Origin: Bacteroidales bacterium
GTDB taxonomy: Bacteria; Bacteroidota; Bacteroidia; Bacteroidales; UBA932
Length of the DNA stretch: 64,000 nt
Assembly (NCBI GenBank): GCA_015060395.1
Contig: SUYP01000010.1
Location: 16,347-80,346 of the forward strand
Direction of reading: 5' to 3'
Shown here: in pieces, positions 16,842-25,885 of the stretch
Position numbering within the stretch: the stretch's first letter is position 1
Layout of the letters: each line of letters opens with the position of its first letter
Program-made: the position numbers and the translations under genes
Notes under the pieces: model-generated
The model's input: the letters and a program-made list of their open reading frames with translations, nothing else
Told to the model about the DNA's origin: nothing
Databases searched by the model: none

Positions 16842-19517
16842 TTATTGTATTTTATTACGAGAAGTCAGAATCATTCCGGCCGCAGATCCGATCAGAAGCA
16901 GGATCAGGACTATCGAGCTGGCACGGGAAATATTCTCTCCAAGCTGATATGATTCAGGTTCAAATCGCATTATGAGCTGGCCTTCACCTTCCGGTATTAT
17001 GGCTCCTCGGAGCATCCAGTCTGCGCGGAAAAGCTCGATTTCGCGAGCCTCTGCAGTCGGATGATAATGCCCGTCACGAACCTCTCCGTAAGCTCCTGCA
17101 GGTTCTATCCACGCCTTCCAGCCCTTAGGATAATAGATTTCGCTGAATATGGCGGCACGCTCTGTGTCTGTGCTGAAAGCATAACGGAGTTCTTTAGGAG
17201 AATAGTGCGTCAGCTCGATTCTGTCGGAAGATTCTTCACTTAGTTCAGAATTACAGTTCATAGCGTTATTTTGAGCGTCAGCGAAGAATCCCTGAGCCCA
17301 CTCGAAATCATCTCCGATCACTGCCGTATTGCGGAGGTCGGTATTCTCCAGAAGTGCTATTTCCTCGTCAGGAGTGGCTGCAGGCACGCAATCAGACACA
17401 AACCAGCAGTTTCCGTATGCATAAGGATTCACTACCGGAGAAATATTCCCGTCAAGGATTATATACTTTCCGTTCAGCATCGACACCACCTTCGTCTCTG
17501 GAAGGGCTTCCTCCACCTCCTGTACTGTAGCGGCTCCGGAAACGGCACCGTAAATATCTCTGATCTCATCAGTTATATATCTGTCGATGAGGTCCTGATA
17601 GCGCTGGAGTTTTACCGGGCTATATCCGCCGATACACTTGTGGTGATAGCTCTGGATCGCATCATTGAATGTGTTTACGCTCAGGTCGAGCACGCGGTAA
17701 TCAAGATCGGTATCCTGATGAATTATCTCATCCACAGGACGAGGCTCATAATGAGCGGTAAAATCCTTCGGAGTGATGAAATGGCTCTTGTTGAGGTATC
17801 TCTTGCCTACGCTTACCAGGTCGATCCATACGAGGAACACTACAGCCACGGCCACAATGCTCATTCTTCCCTTGCGTACAAATGAACCGTCCTTTCCTAC
17901 AGCATTCTGCTTAGGTGTTCTGAAAGCCCATATCAACATCAGGAATATGCAGGAAATGAGAATAAGCGAACGCAAGGCATCCTTTACCATAAGTGTCTGT
18001 CTGTCAGCAGCAAGAGCCTCCACTATCATTTCGTTCATACCGGCATCCGATGCTCCGGTGAATGTTCCAGCCATTCCAGGGATCAGGACACAAAGAAGGC
18101 AGAATCCTGCAGTGACTCCGTATGCTATATAGCCGGCCTTCATAAATTCCTTCTTGTCATATCTTTCCTTCAGCACCTTGTCGAGAGCGTAGAATCCTAG
18201 CATAGGGAGAAGTACCTGCAGTATGGTAAGAGCCATAGATACGGTCCTGAACTTGCTGTACATAGGTGCATATTCGAACCACAGCCTTGTGAACCACATA
18301 AAATGGTTTCCCCAGGAGAGGAATATTGCAGTAACGGTTGCCGCCACAAGCCACCATTTTTCTCTTCCTTTGCAGAGTATGAGGCCGAGGATGAAAAGGA
18401 ATATGGTGATAGCTCCCATATACATAGGGCCTGCAGTGAAAGGCTGAGGTCCCCAGTACAGAGGCAGATGCTTCATTGTCTGTTTGAGATTCGGCTGACC
18501 TGCTCTTTTGAGGAGTTCGCCAGTCTCTGAATCCAGAGGCAGTTCGCCGGAGGATGCTCCTCCGTTGAAATTAGGGATCAGAAGGTTCGGCATTTCATTG
18601 ATACCATACGACCAGGCGGTTGCATATTCCAGATCCAGTCCCTTGTCGTTATGCGTGTCGCTGTCTGATGAAAGTTCCGAGCCTCCGCGCATCGTATATG
18701 GGGTATATTCGTATGTGGGAATGAGCTTGTTGGAATTCGTGGCTATGCCGATTATGCCGATGAAAAGCAGCAGGGCGGATGCTGTGAAAAAACGCTTGAT
18801 AAGGTCTTTGCGCTTGATACACAGATATATAAGAAGCCCGATGGCATAGATGAAGATCACGATTGCAAGGTAATATGTGATCTGAAGATGGTTGGCCTTT
18901 ATCTGCATACTGAGTGCGAATGCAAACAAGGTGGCTCCGAGAACAGTCTGCGGAAGCCAGGACTTTATGCCTCTGTTGTCATCACAAGCGAGAGATCTCA
19001 TCGCCGCCTTGTAAGTGAATATTACCCCGGCAAGCACCCAAGGGAAGTAAGCTATAGCCTGCATCTTGGTATTATGTCCCACCTGGATTATCTGCATATT
19101 ATATGAACAGAAGGCGATTGCAATCGCTCCGGCAACGGCTATTACCTTGCTGGTGCCGAGTGAGAGCATCAGCAAAAATCCTCCGATCAGAGCAAGAAGC
19201 AGGTAGCTTGCAGGACGACGTCCCGTCAGCAGAAAATCATATATCTTGTCCGTCCAGTCTCCATCGAAGCTGTCGATGGTGGCTGTGGTCGGCATACCTC
19301 CGAACATAGAATTCGTCCAGGCAGTCTGATCGTCAGGATTGGCCGCATTATATGTCATTGCCTCGTTGGCCATACCTTTCCACGATGCTATATCGCTCTG
19401 ATTCACTATCTTGCCGTCCAGCACCTGAGGAGTGTAGCTGTATGCCAATGCGATGAACAGCAGGAGGATTCCTGCATATATTCCGATCTTCTTCAATGCT
19501 TCTTTATTCATATTCAT
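16842..19517 (-). CDS. YfhO-family integral membrane protein
   Basis: The 891-residue protein has about a dozen membrane segments in residues 1-600 and a final one at the C-terminus (ASSIVLILLLIGSAAGMILT). Between them is a large extracytoplasmic beta-rich domain (residues about 590-860) containing TERAAIFSEIYYPKGWKAWI, a hallmark of YfhO-like proteins. The loop after TM1 carries DGKIVNQSDIASWKGMANEA, as in Bacteroidetes homologues. In Firmicutes, YfhO is linked to glycosylation of teichoic acids by polyprenyl-sugar-dependent transfer; in Bacteroidetes the role is not established. A glycosyltransferase gene lies immediately upstream on the same strand, consistent with a joint role in surface glycans. 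Confidence 0.85.
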   Translation of the reverse strand: MNMNKEALKKIGIYAGILLLFIALAYSYTPQVLDGKIVNQSDIASWKGMANEAMTYNAANPDDQTAWTNSMFGGMPTTATIDSFDGDWTDKIYDFLLTGRRPASYLLLALIGGFLLMLSLGTSKVIAVAGAIAIAFCSYNMQIIQVGHNTKMQAIAYFPWVLAGVIFTYKAAMRSLACDDNRGIKSWLPQTVLGATLFAFALSMQIKANHLQITYYLAIVIFIYAIGLLIYLCIKRKDLIKRFFTASALLLFIGIIGIATNSNKLIPTYEYTPYTMRGGSELSSDSDTHNDKGLDLEYATAWSYGINEMPNLLIPNFNGGASSGELPLDSETGELLKRAGQPNLKQTMKHLPLYWGPQPFTAGPMYMGAITIFLFILGLILCKGREKWWLVAATVTAIFLSWGNHFMWFTRLWFEYAPMYSKFRTVSMALTILQVLLPMLGFYALDKVLKERYDKKEFMKAGYIAYGVTAGFCLLCVLIPGMAGTFTGASDAGMNEMIVEALAADRQTLMVKDALRSLILISCIFLMLIWAFRTPKQNAVGKDGSFVRKGRMSIVAVAVVFLVWIDLVSVGKRYLNKSHFITPKDFTAHYEPRPVDEIIHQDTDLDYRVLDLSVNTFNDAIQSYHHKCIGGYSPVKLQRYQDLIDRYITDEIRDIYGAVSGAATVQEVEEALPETKVVSMLNGKYIILDGNISPVVNPYAYGNCWFVSDCVPAATPDEEIALLENTDLRNTAVIGDDFEWAQGFFADAQNNAMNCNSELSEESSDRIELTHYSPKELRYAFSTDTERAAIFSEIYYPKGWKAWIEPAGAYGEVRDGHYHPTAEAREIELFRADWMLRGAIIPEGEGQLIMRFEPESYQLGENISRASSIVLILLLIGSAAGMILTSRNKIQ

Positions 19518-19579
19518 TATCTTTTATATTTCCATCCGTAAAAACCTTGATTCTACGGACGAATCTTATGATGCCTCTG

Positions 19580-19603
19580 TCCGTAAAAGGACTGTTTTAC
19601 GGA
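19580..19603. terminator. Inverted repeat at the 3' end of the glycosyltransferase gene
   Basis: TCCGTAAAA-GGACTG-TTTTACGGA is a perfect 9-bp stem that overlaps the glycosyltransferase stop codon. Another CCGTAAAA word lies about 45 bp away toward the YfhO gene. It may be an attenuator or terminator between the two minus-strand genes, but there is no long T run. Confidence 0.4.
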
Positions 19604-20919
19604 TGAGATGTAAGTCTGTCAAAAAGTCCGGCCATCTGTCGGGTAGTGCTGCGTCGGGTGAAGCGCGAAATATCTGCTCCTACAGTCGTCAGTCTGCCCT
19701 CAAGATGCATTTTCCAGCACTTTTCTATATATTCCGATATGCCTTCCTTATCTTCCCAATCGATAACCTTTCCGGTCTTTGTCTCATTCAGAATCATAGC
19801 CATCGCTCCGTCCGTCTGACCTATTCCTAGCACCGGCCTGAACGATGCCAGATATTCAAAAAGCTTTCCCGGTAGCACTGCTTTATATTCCGGTTCCTTC
19901 CTCAGGGGCAGAATCAGGACAGACGCTGTCCTCTGTTCCTGTACCGCTGCTGAGTGAGGCTGATAGCCCATATCCTCCAGCATATCCTTCAGTCCTCTGT
20001 CTTCAAGAGCCTTGATGATCTGCTCGTCGTTCTTTCCTATCAGTTTGATTTTCAGGAGTTTCCTGAATTGTTCATCCTTTGCGCATTTTTCGGAAAGCAC
20101 ATCCCATAGTACGGTAGGATTTCCGTCTGCCGCGAAAAGTCCGGTATGTGTGATAGTGAAATTATTTTCCGGTCCTCCGTATGCTTCAGTGCATTCCGAG
20201 CCCTCGAAATCGCACTCGTCAAACCCATTTGTGATAAGCTCGACAGGAGTATCAGTCATAGCCTGGAATTCCTGCTGCACAAGAGGAGATACGGCAACAA
20301 CTGCAGAAGCCTCGTCAAGCACTTTCTTCTCCATTTTCTCGTGCCATCTTTCGGTTGCCTTGGTCATCTGCAAGTGCTTGAAATAGAATATCCTGGTCCA
20401 CGGGTCGCGGAAATCGGCGATCCACGGAAGTCCTGTTTCACGGGCCAATCGGAGACCTATCAGATGCATCGACTGAGGAGGTCCTGTGCTCACGATCAGA
20501 TCCACGGGATGTTCCGCAAGATATTTCTTAAGAAATCTCACCGACGGCCTGATCCACAGGCATCGCGGATCCGGACGGAAAAAATTGCCCCTGACCCACA
20601 TAGCCGCTTTCTGCAGAAAAGATTTATGTTGGGCATTGACCGGATTGACCTCAACGGCTTCCTTGCTGTGCCCTGACTTTCGGAGGACTTTCTTGTAAAG
20701 TTCGTAGGGCTCTATGATATGCGTCTTTATCACCTCCGTCTCTTCCGGCACCTCGGCTTCAAGCGATGTATCTTTCGCCAGCTGTTCGGGATTTTCCGGT
20801 GTATATATCACCGGCTGCCAGCCCTCTTCCGGAAGATACTTTGCGAATTTCACCCATCGCTGCACTCCCGAACCACCGGTCGGCGGCCAATAATACGATA
20901 TGATAAGCACCCTTTTCAT
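19597..20919 (-). CDS. Glycosyltransferase (GT4-like, two Rossmann domains)
   Basis: The 440-residue protein starts MKRVLIISYYWPPTGGSGVQ, with the glycine-rich acceptor loop typical of GT-B enzymes. The N-terminal domain contains DLIVSTGPPQSMHLIGL and WIADFRDPWT. The C-terminal donor domain contains FTITHTGLFAADGNP, RKLLKIKLIGKNDE and the nucleotide-sugar region LPGKLFEYLASFRPVLGIG, where the GT4 Glu lies. There is no signal peptide, so it acts at the cytosolic membrane face on glycan or glycolipid acceptors. It ends 79 bp before the YfhO start. The 3' end forms a hairpin (19580-19603). Confidence 0.85.
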   Translation of the reverse strand: MKRVLIISYYWPPTGGSGVQRWVKFAKYLPEEGWQPVIYTPENPEQLAKDTSLEAEVPEETEVIKTHIIEPYELYKKVLRKSGHSKEAVEVNPVNAQHKSFLQKAAMWVRGNFFRPDPRCLWIRPSVRFLKKYLAEHPVDLIVSTGPPQSMHLIGLRLARETGLPWIADFRDPWTRIFYFKHLQMTKATERWHEKMEKKVLDEASAVVAVSPLVQQEFQAMTDTPVELITNGFDECDFEGSECTEAYGGPENNFTITHTGLFAADGNPTVLWDVLSEKCAKDEQFRKLLKIKLIGKNDEQIIKALEDRGLKDMLEDMGYQPHSAAVQEQRTASVLILPLRKEPEYKAVLPGKLFEYLASFRPVLGIGQTDGAMAMILNETKTGKVIDWEDKEGISEYIEKCWKMHLEGRLTTVGADISRFTRRSTTRQMAGLFDRLTSHP

Positions 20920-20956
20920 AATCTTGCAAAGATACTAAAAAACTTGTTATTTTATC

Positions 20957-21047
20957 GCTGTCACATAAGGCATTGTAAATCAGCATCTTATGTGATATGC
21001 CTGCTGCATAATGACAGCAGGCATCTTGCGTAACTCGTTGATTGATA
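20957..21047. repeat. GCCTGCTG/CAGCAGGC hairpin repeat, copy A
   Basis: The hairpin has TGCCTGCTG (20998-21006) and CAGCAGGCA (21015-21023) arms. It is preceded by a second inverted repeat, TCACATAAG/CTTATGTGA (20961-20969, 20987-20995), and followed by TTGCGTAACTCGTTGATTG. The whole block resembles the repeat inside the EamA gene (51376-51460), including the upstream GCTGTCA-ATAAG and TGTGATATGCCTGCTGCAT. It lies between divergently transcribed genes, so it is not a simple terminator. Confidence 0.7.
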
Positions 21048-21100
21048 ATGTTGTATCTGACCAGGGGAGGTTAAAACTTTTATTTTATCAAAAAAAACGG

Positions 21101-21108
21101 TAATTTTG
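21101..21108 (+). promoter_or_regulatory. Candidate -7 element of mutS
   Basis: TAATTTTG fits TAnnTTTG. A start of transcription about 6 nt later would leave about 16 nt before the mutS ATG at 21130, and rules out the upstream in-frame start codon as the real one. Confidence 0.55.
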
Positions 21109-21129
21109 TATGATTATAAAGACACGATT

Positions 21130-23754
21130 ATGGCAGAAAAGAAACCGACCGAGACACCTATGATGAAGCAGTTCTTCGCGATGAAGGCGCAACATCCGGA
21201 AGCAGTGCTTCTGTTCAGGTGCGGCGATTTTTACGAAACATACGGCGATGATGCGCTTATAGCCAGTAAAGTGCTGGGAATAGTGCTCACAAAGCGTTCG
21301 AGCGCTACTCCGGGAGCGATTCCGATGGCCGGATTCCCACATCATTCCCTCGAGACATATCTTCCGAGGCTTGTCCGTTCGGGCTACAAGGTGGCGGTGT
21401 GCGACCAGCTGGAGGATCCTAAGCTGACAAAGAATATCGTCAAGCGAGGGATCACCGAACTCGTTACACCCGGTGTGGCATTCAATGAGCAGCTTCTGGA
21501 GCAGAAAGAGCATAATTATATTGCCGGACTGACATTCTTCAAGGATAAGTGCGGAGTGGCTTTTCTGGATGTTTCCACTGGTACATTCCAGGTGGCTGAA
21601 GGAAGCCTTGACTATATCGGTACCCTGCTCAGTTCATTTGCTCCGAAGGAACTTCTCGTGCCGAGAGGCTATGAAAAGGGGGTGAAGGAAAGATATGGCG
21701 ACCATTACTATATATCGACTCTGGAAGAATGGGCTTTCGTCTATGACAGTTCGGTGGAAAAGCTCAAGAGACAGCTGCGCGTTGACTCCCTGAAAGGATT
21801 CGCTATAGATAATTTCCCTCTTGGAATCACATCGGCAGGTGCCTTGCTGATATATCTGGAACAGACTCAGCACAAGGAGCTGACAAATATATGTTCGATA
21901 TCGCGTATAGACGAGGGGGCTTTTGTGTGGATGGACAGATTCACATTCCGCAATCTGGAGATATTCACTTCTACGGCAGGAAAGGAAGGGACATCGCTTG
22001 TCGAAGTGATGGACAAGTGTTCGTCTCCGATGGGAGCCCGTATGCTCCGCACCTGGCTGGCGATGCCGGTTATGGATCTGAAGGAATTGGAAGACAGATA
22101 TTCTGTGGTTCAGCATTTTGTTGATAATCAGGATGATCTGCTGCGTCTCCAGACGATGGTAGGTGAGATAGGCGACCTTGAGAGGATCATTTCCAGGGCA
22201 GCTGCCGGAAAGATTATGCCGCGTGAGGTGATGCAGCTTCGAAGGGGCTTGAGCCAGACTGATCCGATAATGAAGCTTTGCGGCGGAAAGGGAGTGCAGG
22301 CGCTTGACGATATGATGGCCAATATGGGTGACTGCGCTGAGCTTCTTGATTATCTTGGAAAGACAATGCATCCCGAGACCGCTTCCCAGCTTGGCAAGGG
22401 AGATGTCATCGCAAGCGGAGTGAACGAAGAGCTCGATGAGCTGAGGAGGATTGCCCGTCACGGAAAGGATTATCTTCTAGAGGTGCAGCAGCGTGAGATC
22501 GAGCGTACCGGAATATCGTCCCTCAAGATAGGATTCAACAATGTGTTCGGCTACTATCTCGAAGTGCGCAACGCCTACAAGGACAGCGTGCCGGAGGAAT
22601 GGATCAGGAAGCAGACTCTGGTCAATGCCGAGCGTTATATCACGGAAGAGCTGAAGGAGTACGAACAGAAGATCCTCGGTGCTGAGGAAAGGATATATGT
22701 ACTTGAGGCTCAGATATATGCGGAACTTGTAGGGAAGATACAGGCGAATATTTCGATGATTCAGAAGAATTGCCGCATACTTGCCCGTATGGATGTTCTG
22801 AGCGGATTTGCAGACCTGGCGGTTTCCAACAATTACTGCCGTCCTCAGATGAACGACAGCAAGGTCATCGACATAAAGCAGGGTCGTCATCCTGTCATCG
22901 AAACGATGATGCAGGCCGGAGAGGAATTTGTTCCGAACGATATTTATCTTGACCACCAGAAGCAGCAGATAATAATCCTTACAGGTCCGAATATGGCCGG
23001 TAAATCGGCTCTCCTCCGTCAGACCGCCCTTATAGTGCTTATGGCTCAGGTGGGATCTTTCGTGCCTGCTTCGGCTGCGAAGATAGGCTATTGTGACAAG
23101 ATATTCACCCGAGTAGGAGCATCAGACAATATTTCCCGTGGCGAATCCACATTTATGGTGGAGATGCTCGAGACGTCGATGATCCTTCACAACCTTTCAT
23201 CCCGTTCACTGGTGCTTCTGGATGAGATCGGACGAGGCACATCCACATACGACGGAATGTCCATCGCACGTGCCATCGTTGAGTACATACACGAATACGG
23301 AGATGGGGCAAAGACTTTGTTTGCAACTCATTATCACGAACTTAACGACCTTGAAGAAATATATGGCCGTGTGAAGAACTTTCATATCGCGGTCAAGGAA
23401 GTGGGCAAGAATGTGATATTCCTCCGTAAGCTTATGGAGGGTGGTGTGGCTCACAGCTTCGGTCTGCACGTGGCGAGGATGGCCGGTATGCCTAAGCAGG
23501 TGCTTGAATCGGCCGAGAAGACCCTTGCTTCACTGGAGTCAGGTACCCCTGTCAAGACCAGAAAGGTTAAGCCTCACAATATAAAGGAGGGACGTGTCGA
23601 GAGTGACGGTTCCATTCAACTTTCCTTCTTCCAGCTGGAAGATCCTCTGCTTTCATCGCTGAAGGAAGAGCTCGACAATGCCGACCTTAACAATATGACT
23701 CCGCTCCAGGCCTTTGACCTTCTGCGCTCTATGAAGGAACAGCTTGGCATATAG
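21130..23754 (+). CDS. mutS: DNA mismatch repair protein MutS
   Basis: The 874-residue protein starts at MAEKKPTETPMMKQ. It recognises mismatches and small loops in newly replicated DNA. The N-terminal mismatch-binding motif FYE is present in CGDFYETYGDDA, the Walker A loop reads TGPNMAGKSALLRQTAL, and Walker B with the signature is LLDEIGRGTSTYDGMSIA followed by FATHYHE. Length is normal for MutS1. The C-terminal tail contains SIQLSFFQLEDPL, as in other Bacteroidetes MutS. The mutL partner is not in the window. Confidence 0.97.
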   Translation: MAEKKPTETPMMKQFFAMKAQHPEAVLLFRCGDFYETYGDDALIASKVLGIVLTKRSSATPGAIPMAGFPHHSLETYLPRLVRSGYKVAVCDQLEDPKLTKNIVKRGITELVTPGVAFNEQLLEQKEHNYIAGLTFFKDKCGVAFLDVSTGTFQVAEGSLDYIGTLLSSFAPKELLVPRGYEKGVKERYGDHYYISTLEEWAFVYDSSVEKLKRQLRVDSLKGFAIDNFPLGITSAGALLIYLEQTQHKELTNICSISRIDEGAFVWMDRFTFRNLEIFTSTAGKEGTSLVEVMDKCSSPMGARMLRTWLAMPVMDLKELEDRYSVVQHFVDNQDDLLRLQTMVGEIGDLERIISRAAAGKIMPREVMQLRRGLSQTDPIMKLCGGKGVQALDDMMANMGDCAELLDYLGKTMHPETASQLGKGDVIASGVNEELDELRRIARHGKDYLLEVQQREIERTGISSLKIGFNNVFGYYLEVRNAYKDSVPEEWIRKQTLVNAERYITEELKEYEQKILGAEERIYVLEAQIYAELVGKIQANISMIQKNCRILARMDVLSGFADLAVSNNYCRPQMNDSKVIDIKQGRHPVIETMMQAGEEFVPNDIYLDHQKQQIIILTGPNMAGKSALLRQTALIVLMAQVGSFVPASAAKIGYCDKIFTRVGASDNISRGESTFMVEMLETSMILHNLSSRSLVLLDEIGRGTSTYDGMSIARAIVEYIHEYGDGAKTLFATHYHELNDLEEIYGRVKNFHIAVKEVGKNVIFLRKLMEGGVAHSFGLHVARMAGMPKQVLESAEKTLASLESGTPVKTRKVKPHNIKEGRVESDGSIQLSFFQLEDPLLSSLKEELDNADLNNMTPLQAFDLLRSMKEQLGI

Positions 23755-23886
23755 AAAGCGATGGTACAAGAAATATTCATTTTTTGTATCACCACTTCGA
23801 ATAATTACATAAAAATGATTAAAACCAGAGCCGGTGATACAGGAAACACTTTATTTGTGTACCACCGCTTCATAATGACAAATGTT

Positions 23887-25884
23887 ATGCATAAACTAAT
23901 GACCACATTGGCAGCAATTCTTATCGCTGCATCGGCCTTTGCCGCACCGAAGAACTATGACCTGAAATCTCCAAACGGAAAGCTTTCCGTTTCTGTTGAA
24001 GCAGGTGAAGGTATTTCCTACACTTTGACTCACGATGGCGATCTTCTCCTTGACGAGACATCTATATCGATGGCCACTACCACAGGAGAACTTTTCGGCG
24101 GAATCCAGCCTGTAAGAAAAGTGACCCGCAGGAGCGTTTCCCAGATCATTCCTACTGTGCTTTACAAAAAGGCTGAGGTCAAGGATGAATTCAACGAGAT
24201 GACACTGAAGTTCAAGAGGTTCTCACTGATCTTCCGTGCATACGACGACGGAATGGCCTATCGTTTCGTCTCTCATCTCAAGGATGCCTATCAGATCGAG
24301 CAGGAATTTGTGAACTTCAATTTTGCCGAGGACTGGAATATGTGGGCGGGATATGTTACTCATAACACTCATTCTCTTGAGGGACAATATTTTACATCGA
24401 ATGAGGCACAATATACATACTCTCCTCTTTCTCAGTGGAACAAGGATAGAATAGCCATTCTTCCTTTGATGGTCGATGGCCCGGATGGTAAGAAGATCGT
24501 CATCACTGAGGCTGACAACAGGGATTATCCTTGCTTCTATCTCTATAACTATGAGGGTGGAAAGAAACTTTCCGGAAGGTTCCCTGCAGTGCCTAAGGAT
24601 GTGAAGCAGGGCGGACACAATATGCTTCAGATGGTTGTCGAGAGCCGTGAGCCTTATATAGCAAGATGCGAAGGTGAGACCGAATTCCCTTGGAGAGTGG
24701 TAGCTGTATCTGAAAAGGATATACAGATGGCGGACAATGATATGGTATATCGTCTTGCCGCGCCTGCGGATCCTCAGGCAGACTGGAGCTGGGTGAAGCC
24801 TGGAAAGGTAGCCTGGGACTGGTGGAACGACTGGAATATCTATGGAGTGGATTTCAAGTCAGGAATCAACAATGACACCTACAAGTATTATATTGATTTC
24901 GCTTCGGCAAACGGTATCGAGTATGTGATCCTCGATGAGGGCTGGAATGTGAATCTGAAGGCCGACCTCTTCCAGGTGATTCCTGAAATCGACCTTGCAG
25001 AGCTTGCAGCATACGCAAAGCAGCGCAATGTCGGACTCATCCTCTGGGCCGGATATCACGCGTTTGACAGGGATATGGAAAAGGTCTGCAAGCATTATTC
25101 CGAGATGGGATTCAAGGGCTTCAAGATCGACTTTATGGACCGTGCCGATCAGGATATGGTGGAGTTCCATACGAGGGCTGCGGCTACAGCTGCAAAATAC
25201 AATATGATGGTGGATTTCCACGGTACATATAAGCCTACAGGCCTTCACAGGACCTATCCTAACGTAGTCAACTACGAGGGCGTATTCGGTCTGGAGAATA
25301 TGAAATGGTCTGAGGAAACCGTGGATCAGGTTACATACGATGTGACCGTGCCTTACATCAGAATGATGGCAGGTCCTATGGATTACACCCAGGGAGCAAT
25401 GCGCAATGCCGCTCGCGGAAATTACCGTCCGGTCAATTCGGAGGCTATGAGCCAAGGAACAAGATGCCGTCAGCTTGCCGAGTATGTGATTTTCGATTCA
25501 CCTCTCAATATGCTCTGCGATTCCCCTTCAAACTATATGAAGGAGAAGGAGTGTACTGAGTTCATTGCTGCCGTTCCGGAAGTATGGGATGAGACCGTGG
25601 GCCTTGACGGAAAGGTAGGAGAATATATTGCGATGGCCCGCAGAAATGGTTCTGACTGGTATGTAGGTGCTATGACCGACTGGTCGGCACGTGAAATGAC
25701 CCTCGATCTGAGCTTCCTTCCTGAAGGTTCTTACCAGGTAGAACTTTATAAGGACGGAGTCAATGCAGACCGTGCAGCCTGCGATTATAAGAAGGAGACA
25801 ATTGAGCTTCCTGCAGATAAGAAGCTGAATGTCAAGATGATGCCGGGAGGAGGATTTGCAGCGAAGATTACAGCTGTGAAGTAA
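23887..25884 (+). CDS. Glycoside hydrolase family 97 (SusB-like alpha-glucosidase/alpha-galactosidase)
   Basis: From the ATG at 23887 the product is 665 residues with signal peptide MHKLMTTLAAILIAASAFAA; an in-frame ATG at 23875 is an alternative. Domains follow GH97 order: N-terminal beta-super-sandwich (NYDLKSPNGKLSVSVE), a catalytic barrel (residues about 290-570) and a small C-terminal beta-domain ending GGGFAAKI. Barrel motifs include WDWWNDWN, YVILDEGW, GFKIDFMDR, VDFHGTYKPTGL, NYEGVFGLE and AGPMDYTQGAMRN. GH97 enzymes are periplasmic and cut alpha-glucosides or alpha-galactosides. They exist as inverting and retaining types, and the class cannot be told without alignment. The GH3 gene starts 1 bp after the stop, so the pair is one transcript. 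Confidence 0.92.
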   Translation: MHKLMTTLAAILIAASAFAAPKNYDLKSPNGKLSVSVEAGEGISYTLTHDGDLLLDETSISMATTTGELFGGIQPVRKVTRRSVSQIIPTVLYKKAEVKDEFNEMTLKFKRFSLIFRAYDDGMAYRFVSHLKDAYQIEQEFVNFNFAEDWNMWAGYVTHNTHSLEGQYFTSNEAQYTYSPLSQWNKDRIAILPLMVDGPDGKKIVITEADNRDYPCFYLYNYEGGKKLSGRFPAVPKDVKQGGHNMLQMVVESREPYIARCEGETEFPWRVVAVSEKDIQMADNDMVYRLAAPADPQADWSWVKPGKVAWDWWNDWNIYGVDFKSGINNDTYKYYIDFASANGIEYVILDEGWNVNLKADLFQVIPEIDLAELAAYAKQRNVGLILWAGYHAFDRDMEKVCKHYSEMGFKGFKIDFMDRADQDMVEFHTRAAATAAKYNMMVDFHGTYKPTGLHRTYPNVVNYEGVFGLENMKWSEETVDQVTYDVTVPYIRMMAGPMDYTQGAMRNAARGNYRPVNSEAMSQGTRCRQLAEYVIFDSPLNMLCDSPSNYMKEKECTEFIAAVPEVWDETVGLDGKVGEYIAMARRNGSDWYVGAMTDWSAREMTLDLSFLPEGSYQVELYKDGVNADRAACDYKKETIELPADKKLNVKMMPGGGFAAKITAVK

Positions 25885-25885
25885 T

